This document shows positions 8,454 through 17,682 of a DNA stretch of 32,872 nucleotides, one piece after another. The notes under the pieces were generated by a model. It had not been told where the DNA came from. It saw nothing but the letters and a program-made list of their open reading frames with translations, and did no database searches. The DNA comes from Nocardia pseudovaccinii NBRC 100343 (GTDB taxonomy: Bacteria; Actinomycetota; Actinomycetes; Mycobacteriales; Mycobacteriaceae): contig NZ_BDBY01000357.1 of assembly GCF_001613225.1 (NCBI RefSeq), forward strand, positions 1-32,872. Direction: 5' to 3'. Made by a program: the position numbers and the translations under genes. Positions within the stretch are counted from its first letter, which is position 1. Each line of letters opens with the position of its first letter.

Positions 8454-9569
8454 GTGGACATGGGCTGCCCCGTCACAGGTGAAACCATCCAGCGGACGCG
8501 CACCGCGCTCGGCCATGAAGGCTGGTTGGCCACCAGCTACGCGCAGGTGCGGACACTGTTCGCCGATCCGCGCCTCGGTCGTGCCCATCCCACGCCGGAA
8601 ACCGCCGCGCGGGCTTCGGATTCGATGTTCTTCGGCGGTCCGCTCGGCAATTTCGAGACCGAACCCGCCGATCAGGCCCGGCTGCGCGAATTGGTGGTGC
8701 CGTTCTTCTCACCGCGGCGAATGCGCGACTTGCGGCCCAGGGTGGAAGAACTCACCACGCGGTTGTTCGACGAGATGGCCGCGCAGGGCTCTCCCGCCGA
8801 CCTGCACACCGCTGTGGCGCTGCCGCTGCCGCTATTGGTCATCTGCGAACTGCTCGGTGTGCCCTATGCCGACCGCGATCGGTTCCGCGCCTGGACCGAG
8901 GCCCTCGGCGAGCAGCAGGACGCCGCGAAGGTGCAGCAGGGTGTCGCCGGATTGTTCGAGTACTTCATGTCATTGGTCCAACGCAAACGGCACGACCAGG
9001 CCGATGACGTGCTGTCGCAGCTGTGCGCCCGAGACGATCTGTCCGATCAGGGCATTGCCACGCTCGGCCTCGGTCTGTTGTTCGGCGGGCACGAGACCAC
9101 GGTGGTCCAGATCGGGGTCGGCGCCAAACGGCTGCTGGAAAACCTCGACCAATGGCAGGCCCTGGTGGACGATCCCGAATTGGTTCCGACCGCGATCGAA
9201 GAACTCCTGCGGACGGCGGATGCCACCCAGATGCCCCGCTATGCGCGCACCGATATGGAGATCGACGGAAACGAGGTACACACCGGCGATCTCGTCCTGC
9301 TGGATCTGACCGCGGCGAACCATGATCCGACCGTCTTCACCGACCCCGACCGCGTCGACGTGGCCCGGAAGGACGGCTCCCATGTGACCTTCGGCTACGG
9401 TGCGCGGCACTGCGTCGGCGCACCGCTGGCCCGCATCGAATTGCACACCGTATTCACCCAATTGGTGACCCGGTTCCCGACCATGCGCTTGGCCGTCGCC
9501 CCTGCCGCCGTGCCGATGCGCACCAGCAGCTTCACCGGCGGTGTCGAGGAGTTGCCCGTGCTGTGGTGA
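8454..9569 (+). CDS. Cytochrome P450, second of the tandem pair
   Basis: 371 residues from GTG 8454, which has AAGGAG 5 nt upstream. A GTG at 8448 overlaps that ribosome binding site and is less likely; ATG 8460 is another option. The I-helix GGHETT is at about residues 211-216, the ExxR pair at about 250-253 and the heme loop FGYGARHCVG has Cys near 320. It is paralogous to the P450 at 6380 along its whole length, so the pair arose by duplication, with the propeller gene now lying between them. It is probably in one operon with both. The different active-site region suggests a second oxidation step or a different substrate. It is cytosolic, and its redox partner is not encoded beside it. Confidence 0.92.
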   Translation: MDMGCPVTGETIQRTRTALGHEGWLATSYAQVRTLFADPRLGRAHPTPETAARASDSMFFGGPLGNFETEPADQARLRELVVPFFSPRRMRDLRPRVEELTTRLFDEMAAQGSPADLHTAVALPLPLLVICELLGVPYADRDRFRAWTEALGEQQDAAKVQQGVAGLFEYFMSLVQRKRHDQADDVLSQLCARDDLSDQGIATLGLGLLFGGHETTVVQIGVGAKRLLENLDQWQALVDDPELVPTAIEELLRTADATQMPRYARTDMEIDGNEVHTGDLVLLDLTAANHDPTVFTDPDRVDVARKDGSHVTFGYGARHCVGAPLARIELHTVFTQLVTRFPTMRLAVAPAAVPMRTSSFTGGVEELPVLW

Positions 9570-9640
9570 AAACCGTTGGTATAACCGGTTCTTGTTAGGC
9601 TGCTCTATTTCGGGGGACGCAGTCTGACAGGAGCACGGTT

Positions 9641-10432
9641 ATGCCCTTCGTAACCTCCGCTGGCGCGAAAGTGCACTTCGTCGACAGCGGAGGATCCGGG
9701 CCCGCGGTGGTGCTCGGGCACGCCTTCTTCATGGATCACGAATTGTTCGCGAACCAGATTGCCGCACTTGCCCCGGAATACCGCGTGATCTCGATCGATG
9801 CGCGCGGCCACGGACTGACCGAACACGACGACGGCGCATACAGTTTCTGGGATCTGGCCCGCGATGCCTGGTCGGTGGTCGACCACCTCGGCATCGACCG
9901 GGTGGTCGTGGGCGGTGTCGGGCAGGGCGGATTCACCGCACTGCGGATGGCCCTGCTGTGCCCGCCGCGAGTGGACGGCCTGATCCTGCTCGGCTGTTCG
10001 GCGCAGGCCTACAGCGACGTGCAGCGGGTCGGCTATCGCCAGGTCACCGATGCTTGGATCGGGACCGGGCCGCTGACCGTGATCGCGAAGATGGTGGCGG
10101 GCTTGATCATCGGCGGTGATCGGTCCGATCATCAACCGTGGCTGGCCAAATGGTTGAGCGGTGATCGGGAACGGGTCGCCGCCGCGGCCGACTGTCTGAT
10201 CAATGTCGACGACATCTCCGATCTCATCGGCGATATCACCTGCCCCGCGCTCTTGGTGCGCGGCGCCTCAGATCCGGCCTTCGATCACGATGCGGTGGAT
10301 TTACTGACAAAGGGACTCGGTGGTCCCGCGGAATTCCACACCATCGAGGGCGCAGCGCACACACCGAATCTCACGCACGCGTGTGAAATCGATCAGCTGA
10401 TGCTGCAATTCCTCGGGCGACTCGGCCGGTAG
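9641..10432 (+). CDS. Alpha/beta-hydrolase fold protein lacking the nucleophile serine
   Basis: 263 residues with a clear alpha/beta-hydrolase fold: oxyanion strand VVLGHAFFMD (residues 23-32), RGHGLTEHD (55-63), nucleophile elbow G-V-G-Q-G at 92-96, acid Asp211 in GASDPAF and His240 in GAAHTPN. The elbow normally reads G-x-S-x-G; here the serine position is Gly94 (codon GGG), while the acid and histidine remain. Ordinary ester hydrolysis is therefore unlikely. Known serine-less relatives include cofactor-free dioxygenases and lyases, so non-hydrolytic chemistry or a binding role is possible. ATG 9641 follows an AGGAG-like site. It is 71 nt after the second P450 on the same strand and ends in a strong hairpin. 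Confidence 0.88.
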   Translation: MPFVTSAGAKVHFVDSGGSGPAVVLGHAFFMDHELFANQIAALAPEYRVISIDARGHGLTEHDDGAYSFWDLARDAWSVVDHLGIDRVVVGGVGQGGFTALRMALLCPPRVDGLILLGCSAQAYSDVQRVGYRQVTDAWIGTGPLTVIAKMVAGLIIGGDRSDHQPWLAKWLSGDRERVAAAADCLINVDDISDLIGDITCPALLVRGASDPAFDHDAVDLLTKGLGGPAEFHTIEGAAHTPNLTHACEIDQLMLQFLGRLGR

Positions 10433-10459
10433 TACTACCGACCGGGGGTACTACCGGCC
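10424..10459 (+). terminator. Hairpin overlapping the hydrolase stop codon
   Basis: GGCCGGTAGTAC (10424-10435) pairs perfectly with GTACTACCGGCC (10448-10459) around a 12-nt loop. The hydrolase stop TAG (10430-10432) is in the left arm. It probably ends the P450-hydrolase operon. The lack of a T-tract leaves some doubt. Confidence 0.6.
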
Positions 10460-10621
10460 AGGGGGTGGCCGATGCCTGGTCCGGGGAAACTCTTGCCCAC
10501 AGGGGGGCCCGCTTGATGTATTCGATACGGCGGCGCCGCCAATTCCGTTCCGGTCGAACGTGATTCACAGATACGCAGTGGGTGTCGCTATTGTGCGCCC
10601 CCGGCGTGGGTAGGACATGCA

Positions 10622-11596
10622 ATGAGGGTTTCTTTTCTGTTCGGTGGACAGGTCAGCCTGACCGCCGAAGTCATCGATGAGTTCTGCGAGCGGTGCCCGT
10701 CCATCGCACTCGCCTACGAAGGAGCCGCCGCGGTGACCGGATTATCGGTGGACCGACTGCGCGCTCGGGAATCGGCCGCGGAAATGGCGAGCGAACCGGA
10801 GGATCGGCACAGCCTCGGCGCATTGCGTCAGGCCGCATTCGCACTCGGTCTCGCCGAGGACCTGGCCGCACGCGGTTTCGAGCCGGAGGCCGCCGGTGGG
10901 CTGAGCCTGGGCGCGCTGATCAGCACCTGCGTGGCCGGAGCCGTGGAGCGGCACGAATTGTTCGGCATGCTGCATCACCGCAGGCTCGTGCCGGAATTGC
11001 CGGAAGGTGTTGCCGCACAAGGAATGGGGCTGATGTACACGCCGATCGAGGACGATCCGGCGAACTATTACGGTGCACGCCGCCCCGGTGTGCATCTGGC
11101 CGTCGACACCGGCCCGATCGATGACGTGCACCGATCATTCGTGATCTCGGGTTATCTCACGGCACTGCAAGAGATCCTGGTCGAAATCGAGGCGTCCTCG
11201 GATACCCGCCAAATGTTCGTACTGGATGCGTACAAGGGTGCGTTCCATTCTCCGCTGCAACAGCATGCCGCGGATTTCATGCGCGCATTCGTCGACGATA
11301 TGACCTTCCGCGATCCGGAATTCCCGGTCTGCTCACCGGTCCGGCAGCGCAGTTTGACCACCGCCGACGACGTTCGAGATTTTGTGCTGCACAACAACTT
11401 GCAGTCGGCCCGCTACGAGCCGCTGATCCAGGAAATGGATCGGATCGGCATCCGCGGTGGCCTGATCCTCGGCCCCGGGCTGCCACAGCCCGCAGATCGG
11501 CCCTTTCCGGTCGAATTGATCGCCGAGCCGATCGATCTCGACCGGCTGCCCGAGATAGCGCAGTTGCTGGCCGAACGGGATGTACAAAGCGTATGA
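10622..11596 (+). CDS. Orphan ACP S-malonyltransferase-like acyltransferase
   Basis: A 324-residue FabD/acyltransferase-fold protein. The N-terminal LFGGQVS resembles the FPGQGSQ motif of the family. Ser95 in GLSLG is the acyl-binding nucleophile and His209 in GAFHS is the second catalytic residue; both are conserved. FabD loads malonyl groups onto acyl carrier protein. No ACP, ketosynthase or PKS gene is nearby, so this is a stand-alone transferase whose acyl donor and carrier are unknown. ATG 10622 has AGGA 8 nt upstream. The SDR gene starts in an ATGA overlap with its stop codon, so the two are translationally coupled and probably act on one substrate. A 189-nt gap with a hairpin separates it from the hydrolase. 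Confidence 0.82.
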   Translation: MRVSFLFGGQVSLTAEVIDEFCERCPSIALAYEGAAAVTGLSVDRLRARESAAEMASEPEDRHSLGALRQAAFALGLAEDLAARGFEPEAAGGLSLGALISTCVAGAVERHELFGMLHHRRLVPELPEGVAAQGMGLMYTPIEDDPANYYGARRPGVHLAVDTGPIDDVHRSFVISGYLTALQEILVEIEASSDTRQMFVLDAYKGAFHSPLQQHAADFMRAFVDDMTFRDPEFPVCSPVRQRSLTTADDVRDFVLHNNLQSARYEPLIQEMDRIGIRGGLILGPGLPQPADRPFPVELIAEPIDLDRLPEIAQLLAERDVQSV

Positions 11597-12354
11597 AACG
11601 TTTCACGCAACGCCGAGTGCTGGTAACGGGCGCGGGTTCCGGCATCGGCAGGGCCATTGTCTTGCGGCTGCTCGAGGAGGGAGCGGAGGTGGTCGGCGTG
11701 AGCAGAACCGGCGATGGCCTCGCCAAGACCGCCCAGCTCGCCATCGATCAGGGCTCGGGCGCCCGGCTCACCGTCGCGTCGCTCGACATCGCGGACGAGG
11801 CCGCTGTCGAGCAGACGGTACCCGGGCTGATAGCCGATGGCCTGGATGTGCTGGTGAATGCCGCTGGGATCGTGCGCATGTCGCATACCCACGAGACCAC
11901 CACCGAGCTGTGGAATACCGTCCTCGGCACCAATCTGACCGGAACATTCCTGGTGACTCGGACCGCCCTGCCCGCACTACTGGAGTCCGAGCGCGGGGTG
12001 GTGGTCAATATCAGCTCTAATGCCGCGTCCTATGCCGCGCCGTATCGCGCGGCGTACGCGGCGAGCAAGGGCGGACTGGAGGCCTTCACGCGGGTGCTGG
12101 CGCTGGAGTACAGCAAGCGGAATCTGCGCGCGGTCTGCGTCTCGCCCGGCGGCATCGAGACGGCCATGACCTACAGCCTGCTCGATGTGCCACCGGATAT
12201 CGATCCGGGCCTGATGAGCAAGATGGCTCCGGCCATCGGGCCACTGCTCGGATCGCCCGAGATGGTCGCCGGTGTGGTCGCGATGGTCGCTTCCACCGAC
12301 GGCGAATTCATCACGGGCACAACGATTCACGTAGACGGTGGCGCGCACGTCTAG
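11593..12354 (+). CDS. SDR-family NAD(P)-dependent oxidoreductase
   Basis: A 253-residue classical SDR. The cofactor loop TGAGSGIG is at residues 12-19, NAAG at 89-92, and the catalytic residues are Ser142, Tyr155 and Lys159 (YAASK). The C-terminal motif GTTIHVDGGAHV is typical. It resembles FabG-like 3-oxoacyl reductases and many hydroxy/keto dehydrogenases. The ATG overlaps the stop of the malonyltransferase-like gene (ATGA), which suggests the pair modifies one acyl or keto substrate, perhaps as an acyl transfer followed by ketoreduction. This functional link is inference. Its stop codon overlaps that of the convergent TetR gene by 3 nt. Confidence 0.9.
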   Translation: MKRFTQRRVLVTGAGSGIGRAIVLRLLEEGAEVVGVSRTGDGLAKTAQLAIDQGSGARLTVASLDIADEAAVEQTVPGLIADGLDVLVNAAGIVRMSHTHETTTELWNTVLGTNLTGTFLVTRTALPALLESERGVVVNISSNAASYAAPYRAAYAASKGGLEAFTRVLALEYSKRNLRAVCVSPGGIETAMTYSLLDVPPDIDPGLMSKMAPAIGPLLGSPEMVAGVVAMVASTDGEFITGTTIHVDGGAHV

Positions 12355-12941
12355 GGATTGATCGGCTCCGATGTCAGGTAGCGCTGGAGGGTCGGTGCGA
12401 TATCGGTGATGATCTGCTCGCGCGTCAGGCCGACCACCGGCGGCAGCTCGAGCACGTAGCGGCACAGCGCGAGCCCGAGCAACTGGGTGACGATCAAACC
12501 CCCGCGACGCTGCGCGTCGGCCGGATCGCCGAAGCGCAGCACCGCGGGCAGCACCTGTTCGGCGAAGATCTGCCGAAAGCGTTGGCTCACACCCTCATCG
12601 GTGATGGACGAGCGCAGCAAGATCACCAGCACCTTGTTGTCGGACTGGTCCTCCCAGACCGCCAGGAATCGGCGAACCAGCAACTCCCCCAGGGCATCCG
12701 GATCGGCCGCGGCGAGATCCGGCAGGTCGAGGCGCACATCGACCGCCGCGGCGAAAAGCCCGTCCTTACTGCCGAAGTAGCGCATCACCATCGACGGATC
12801 GATCGCGGCATCGGCGGCGATGGCGCGAATGGTCGCCTTGCGAAATCCTTCGGCGGCGAAGCGGGCGCGCGCGGCCGCCAGGATGGCCGCGCGGGTGGCA
12901 TCGGAGCGACGCGCAGGCGGTTGATCAGGCTCGATATTCAT
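12351..12941 (-). CDS. TetR-family regulator divergent from the FAD monooxygenase
   Basis: 196 residues from ATG 12941 (MNIEPDQPPARR). An upstream GTG in frame at 12977 would run through the operator and was not chosen. The helix-turn-helix lies at about residues 30-56 (FRKATIRAIAADAAIDPSMVMRYFGSKDGLF). The C-terminal domain is of the actinobacterial TetR_C type. No clear ribosome binding site precedes the ATG, and one copy of the 32-nt operator repeat overlaps the start codon, so the gene may be leaderless and autorepressed. It is divergent from the FAD monooxygenase, its probable main target. Confidence 0.88.
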   Translation of the reverse strand: MNIEPDQPPARRSDATRAAILAAARARFAAEGFRKATIRAIAADAAIDPSMVMRYFGSKDGLFAAAVDVRLDLPDLAAADPDALGELLVRRFLAVWEDQSDNKVLVILLRSSITDEGVSQRFRQIFAEQVLPAVLRFGDPADAQRRGGLIVTQLLGLALCRYVLELPPVVGLTREQIITDIAPTLQRYLTSEPINP

Positions 12942-12971
12942 GCCAACAAGTGTAGGCCAACAACTGTTGAC
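12940..12971. promoter_or_regulatory. TetR operator copy 1, overlapping the tetR start
   Basis: First of two 32-nt direct repeats, starting ATGCCAACAAG and ending TGTTGAC. It contains the perfect inverted pair CAACA/TGTTG. It covers the ATG of the TetR gene (12939-12941). Confidence 0.65.
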
Positions 12972-12997
12972 TTCCACAAGCGGTTCGCGTTACGGTT

Positions 12998-13029
12998 ATG
13001 CCAACAAGCGTTGGCCTACAGATGTTGAC
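12998..13029. promoter_or_regulatory. TetR operator copy 2, upstream of the FAD monooxygenase
   Basis: Second copy of the 32-nt repeat, 27 of 32 positions identical to copy 1 and 58 nt from it. It contains CCAAC-4nt-GTTGG. It lies 12 nt before the monooxygenase start and would block its promoter when bound. Confidence 0.65.
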
Positions 13030-13041
13030 CTAGGAGTTCCG

Positions 13042-14223
13042 ATGAACACCACCCCGCTGCCGGAGACCACTTCCGTCGTTGTCGTCGGAGCCGGTCCGGC
13101 CGGACTGACCACCGCGATCACCCTGGCCGACGCCGGTATCGACTTCGTACTGCTGGACCGGCTCACCGAGGGTGCGAACACCTCGCGCGCCGCGGTGGTT
13201 CACGCAAGGACCCTGGAGGTGCTGCGGGAACTGGGCATCGCCGAGGAACTCGTGGACCGCGGCATCGTGGTGCCGACCTTCCGAGTACTGGACGGCAACC
13301 GCACACTGGCGACAGTGCCGTTCGGCGGACTGCCCACCGAGTACCCGTACACGCTGATGGTTCCGCAGGACACCACCGAGGCAGTACTGCTCGCACGGTT
13401 GCGCAAGGCGGGCGCGGATGTGCACCGGCCCTACCGAATCACCGGGGTCGTCGATGAAAATGACGGCGTCACAGTCGAATACGTCGACAGCGCGGGCGCG
13501 ACCGGCATGATCCGCGCGGACTATGTGGTCGGCGCGGACGGTATGCACAGCGTCGTCCGTGCGCAGGCGGGCATCGGCTTCACCGGCGACACCTACCCGG
13601 AATCCTTCGTCCTCGCCGATGTCCGGATGGACTGGCCGATCGCGCGTGACGAAGTGGCACTGCACCTTTCGCCGGAGGGCGTGACGGTGGTCGCGCCGCT
13701 GCCGGACGAGACCGATCCGAATCGGTACCGGGTCGTCGCGACCGTCGACGAGGCTCCCGAGCACCCGGCTGTCGAGGATATTCAGACCATCCTGGACACC
13801 CGCGGCCCCGGCGGCAGCGTGAAAGTCCGTGAGGTGCTGTGGAGCTCGCGCTTCCGGGTGCACCACCGCGTCGCGGATCACTACCGCGCGGGTCGTCTGC
13901 TGCTGGCAGGCGATGCCGCACATGTGCACAGCCCGGCGGGCGGACAAGGCATGAACACCGGCATCCAGGATGCGGCTTTCCTCGGTCCGCTGCTGGCCCG
14001 GGTCGTCGGCGGCGAGCCCGACAGCGTACTCGACGCCTACGAAACCACCCGTCGCCCAGTGGCTCTCGGTGTCGTCGCCTTCACCGATCGGATGACGAAG
14101 ATGGCCACCTTGCGACCGCTCCCGGCACGCATCGTCCGCAATACCGTTATGACGATGGCGACCAGCGTCCCGGCGGTCCGGAACAAGCTGGCATTCCGCC
14201 TCGCGGAACTCGCCAACCGATAG
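13042..14223 (+). CDS. FAD-dependent aromatic-ring-type monooxygenase
   Basis: 393 residues from ATG 13042, which has TAGGAG upstream. The frame continues back to 12940 through the operators, and that extension was rejected. It is a class A flavoprotein hydroxylase of the PHBH/MhpA type: GAGPAG at residues 16-21 binds the ADP part of FAD, GADGMHS (164-170) is the DG motif, and GDAAHVHSPAGGQGMNTG (290-307) is the GD motif. Such enzymes hydroxylate phenols, quinones or polyketides with NAD(P)H and oxygen. It lacks the extra C-terminal thioredoxin-like domain of larger members. It is controlled by the adjacent divergent TetR through two operators. The substrate is unknown. It could be a detoxification gene. 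Confidence 0.9.
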   Translation: MNTTPLPETTSVVVVGAGPAGLTTAITLADAGIDFVLLDRLTEGANTSRAAVVHARTLEVLRELGIAEELVDRGIVVPTFRVLDGNRTLATVPFGGLPTEYPYTLMVPQDTTEAVLLARLRKAGADVHRPYRITGVVDENDGVTVEYVDSAGATGMIRADYVVGADGMHSVVRAQAGIGFTGDTYPESFVLADVRMDWPIARDEVALHLSPEGVTVVAPLPDETDPNRYRVVATVDEAPEHPAVEDIQTILDTRGPGGSVKVREVLWSSRFRVHHRVADHYRAGRLLLAGDAAHVHSPAGGQGMNTGIQDAAFLGPLLARVVGGEPDSVLDAYETTRRPVALGVVAFTDRMTKMATLRPLPARIVRNTVMTMATSVPAVRNKLAFRLAELANR

Positions 14224-14236
14224 TCCCTGCCTGAAC

Positions 14237-14264
14237 GGCCCGCCCGGCAAGTGCCCGGCGGGCC
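14237..14264. terminator. Bidirectional terminator hairpin
   Basis: A 13-nt arm GGCCCGCCCGGCA (14237-14249) and its near-complement at 14252-14264, one mismatch. It fills the 41-nt gap between the convergent monooxygenase and thioesterase genes. Confidence 0.65.
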
Positions 14265-15101
14265 TTACCTATTCGCGGCCTCGATGTGGTCGACCCCATT
14301 GGAGAAATCGACCTGACGTTCGGCATTCGACAGCGCGGTCACCACACAGGTCCCGAACGATCCATGCCGATCGAACAGTGTCGCGGTGCCCACCGCGACC
14401 CCCTCCGCGCTGATGTGCATATCGGCCTCGAGCCCGATTTCCGTGCCGACGGCGGGCCGCGCGAGTGCCAGTGTCAGATCGGTGTTTATGAATCCGATTC
14501 CGGCGCTACCCCAATTGGTCATCATGCTGGTCCCCTCGCCGATGATGGTCGCACCGACGAATGCGGACGGCGTCTGCCCCTCGATCAACGACATCGGCAC
14601 CTGCCAGGTCCGTTTGCGACTGCCGTTCTGATGTTCACCGATCCGCGTCGACCAGCCGTCGGCATGGGCATCGCTGCCCCACATCGGAGCACGGGGCAGA
14701 TCCGTCGGCGGCGAGATCTCGACCGGCGGCGGCGCGGGTTGATCCTGCCGAGTCCACAGCTCCCCCGGCGGCTGTACCGACTTCTTCAAGAAGACCGCCG
14801 TCGCCCTGGCCACATCGACACCGTCCTGCATCAGCGCGGCATCCGCGACCCGGATCCGCCGCCCGTCGCGCACCGATTCGGTGACCACCTGGACCGGTTG
14901 CCTGCGCGTCGGCCGGAACAGGTCGACGGTAAGCCTGGCGGGCACGAATCCGTCCCGACCGTGTTCACGTTCGAGCGCCTGTGCCAGCAGTCCACAGATG
15001 GCGGGACCGTTGATCATATCCGGCGACCAGGCACTTGCGGCGAACGGCAACGGCTCGAAGCCGAGTGCGGTCTCCTCGAAAAACCCCAGGCGAATAGCCA
15101 A
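14265..15101 (-). CDS. Acyl-CoA thioesterase family protein (double hotdog)
   Basis: 278 residues from a TTG at 15101. The frame is open further upstream but only as a shadow of fadD19. The N terminus FFEETALGFEP followed by SPDMINGPAICGLLAQALE matches the first hotdog of the TesB-like (4HBT_3) family, and SSxxTNWGSAGIGFINTDLTLALARP-like sequence marks the second hotdog. The start lies 1 nt after the fadD19 stop, so translation is coupled and the two proteins should be made together. It probably hydrolyses or edits acyl-CoA or steroid-CoA thioesters to release CoA, as a counterpart to FadD19. No close M. tuberculosis neighbour of fadD19 has this role, as far as I recall. Confidence 0.82.
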   Translation of the reverse strand: MAIRLGFFEETALGFEPLPFAASAWSPDMINGPAICGLLAQALEREHGRDGFVPARLTVDLFRPTRRQPVQVVTESVRDGRRIRVADAALMQDGVDVARATAVFLKKSVQPPGELWTRQDQPAPPPVEISPPTDLPRAPMWGSDAHADGWSTRIGEHQNGSRKRTWQVPMSLIEGQTPSAFVGATIIGEGTSMMTNWGSAGIGFINTDLTLALARPAVGTEIGLEADMHISAEGVAVGTATLFDRHGSFGTCVVTALSNAERQVDFSNGVDHIEAANR

Positions 15102-15102
15102 T

Positions 15103-16752
<1,650 letters not shown>

Positions 16753-16763
16753 AGAGCTAAAAA

Positions 16764-16777
16764 TAGAACGTGTTACT
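16764..16777. promoter_or_regulatory. KstR operator between fadD19 and echA19
   Basis: TAGAACGTGTTACT, one base off TnnAACnnGTTnnA. Towards fadD19 the box end continues as TATTTT (a TANNNT -10 match), then 7 nt and GTG. Towards echA19 TACTGT overlaps the other end. One operator can therefore cover both -10 elements. Confidence 0.75.
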
Positions 16778-16837
16778 GTTTCTGACAAGGCTGAATTTGA
16801 CCCACCCCGGGCCCTGGAAAGTCAGGAGAATCTCCCA

Positions 16838-17614
16838 ATGCCAGATTGCCTCGTCGAGAAGCGCGATCACGTCCTCATCGTCACCATGAATCGGCCCGAG
16901 GCCCGCAATGCCCTTTCGGCCGAGATGATGGCGATCATGCGCGACGCCTGGGACCAGGTGGACAACGATCCCGATATCCGGGTCGCGATCCTGACCGGTG
17001 CGGGCGGTGCTTTCTGTGCGGGCATGGACCTCAAGGCGATGACCGCGCGGCACCCCGGCGACAACGCGAGCAGCTTCGATCCGACCAAATTGGAGGCGCT
17101 GCTCAAAGGCCGTCGACTCACCAAACCGCTGATCGCGGCGGTGGAGGGCCCGGCCATCGCCGGTGGCACCGAAATCCTGCAGGGCACCGATATCCGGGTG
17201 GCCGCCGAAGGCGCGAAATTCGGTGTATCCGAGGCGCGTTGGGGCCTGTTCCCGCTCGGCGGCTCGGCCGTGCGGCTGGTCCGGCAGATTCCCTACACCG
17301 TCGCCGCCGACATTCTGCTGACCGGCAGGCACATCAGCGCTGGCGAGGCCAAGGAGATCGGGCTGATCGGGCATGTGGTCCCGGACGGCACCGCACTGGA
17401 CAAGGCACTTGAACTCGCCGCGCAGATCGCGGCCAACGGTCCCCTCGCGGTGCAGGCAATTCTGCGCACCATTCGGGAGACCGAGGCCATGCCGGAAGAG
17501 GACGCCTTCCAGATCGAGGCGAAGCTCGGCATGTCGGTCTTCCGGTCGGCCGATGCCAAGGAGGGCCCGAAGGCCTTCGCGGAGAAGCGCAAGCCCACCT
17601 TCACCGGCAGCTGA
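16838..17614 (+). CDS. echA19: Enoyl-CoA hydratase EchA19
   Basis: A 258-residue crotonase-fold enzyme. The oxyanion-hole strands are GAGGAFCAGMDLKAM (residues 54-68) and GPAIAGGTEI (104-113). Two glutamates, Glu112 and Glu132, stand where the paired catalytic acids of enoyl-CoA hydratase are found, so hydratase activity is expected. In M. tuberculosis Rv3516 hydrates the unsaturated sterol side-chain CoA ester. AGGAG lies 8 nt before the ATG. It is divergent from fadD19 with a shared KstR operator and ends at a strong hairpin. It would act after the FadE26-FadE27 dehydrogenation and before Hsd4A and FadA5. Confidence 0.93.
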   Translation: MPDCLVEKRDHVLIVTMNRPEARNALSAEMMAIMRDAWDQVDNDPDIRVAILTGAGGAFCAGMDLKAMTARHPGDNASSFDPTKLEALLKGRRLTKPLIAAVEGPAIAGGTEILQGTDIRVAAEGAKFGVSEARWGLFPLGGSAVRLVRQIPYTVAADILLTGRHISAGEAKEIGLIGHVVPDGTALDKALELAAQIAANGPLAVQAILRTIRETEAMPEEDAFQIEAKLGMSVFRSADAKEGPKAFAEKRKPTFTGS

Positions 17615-17635
17615 ACTACGTTCGCGCCGAGGCAA

Positions 17636-17667
17636 GTCGAGTGGTGGCACCCGGGCCACCACTCGAC
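17636..17667. terminator. Bidirectional terminator after echA19
   Basis: Perfect 13-bp stem (GTCGAGTGGTGGC at 17636-17648 and complement at 17655-17667) with a 6-nt loop, in the 68-nt gap between convergent echA19 and the VOC gene. Confidence 0.75.
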
Positions 17668-17682
17668 CGGCATCGGCGTCGA

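Noticed and set aside
12940..13041. N-terminal extension of the FAD monooxygenase
   Set aside because: The extra 34 codons are the two operator repeats translated. The flavin fold begins just after ATG 13042, which has a good ribosome binding site.
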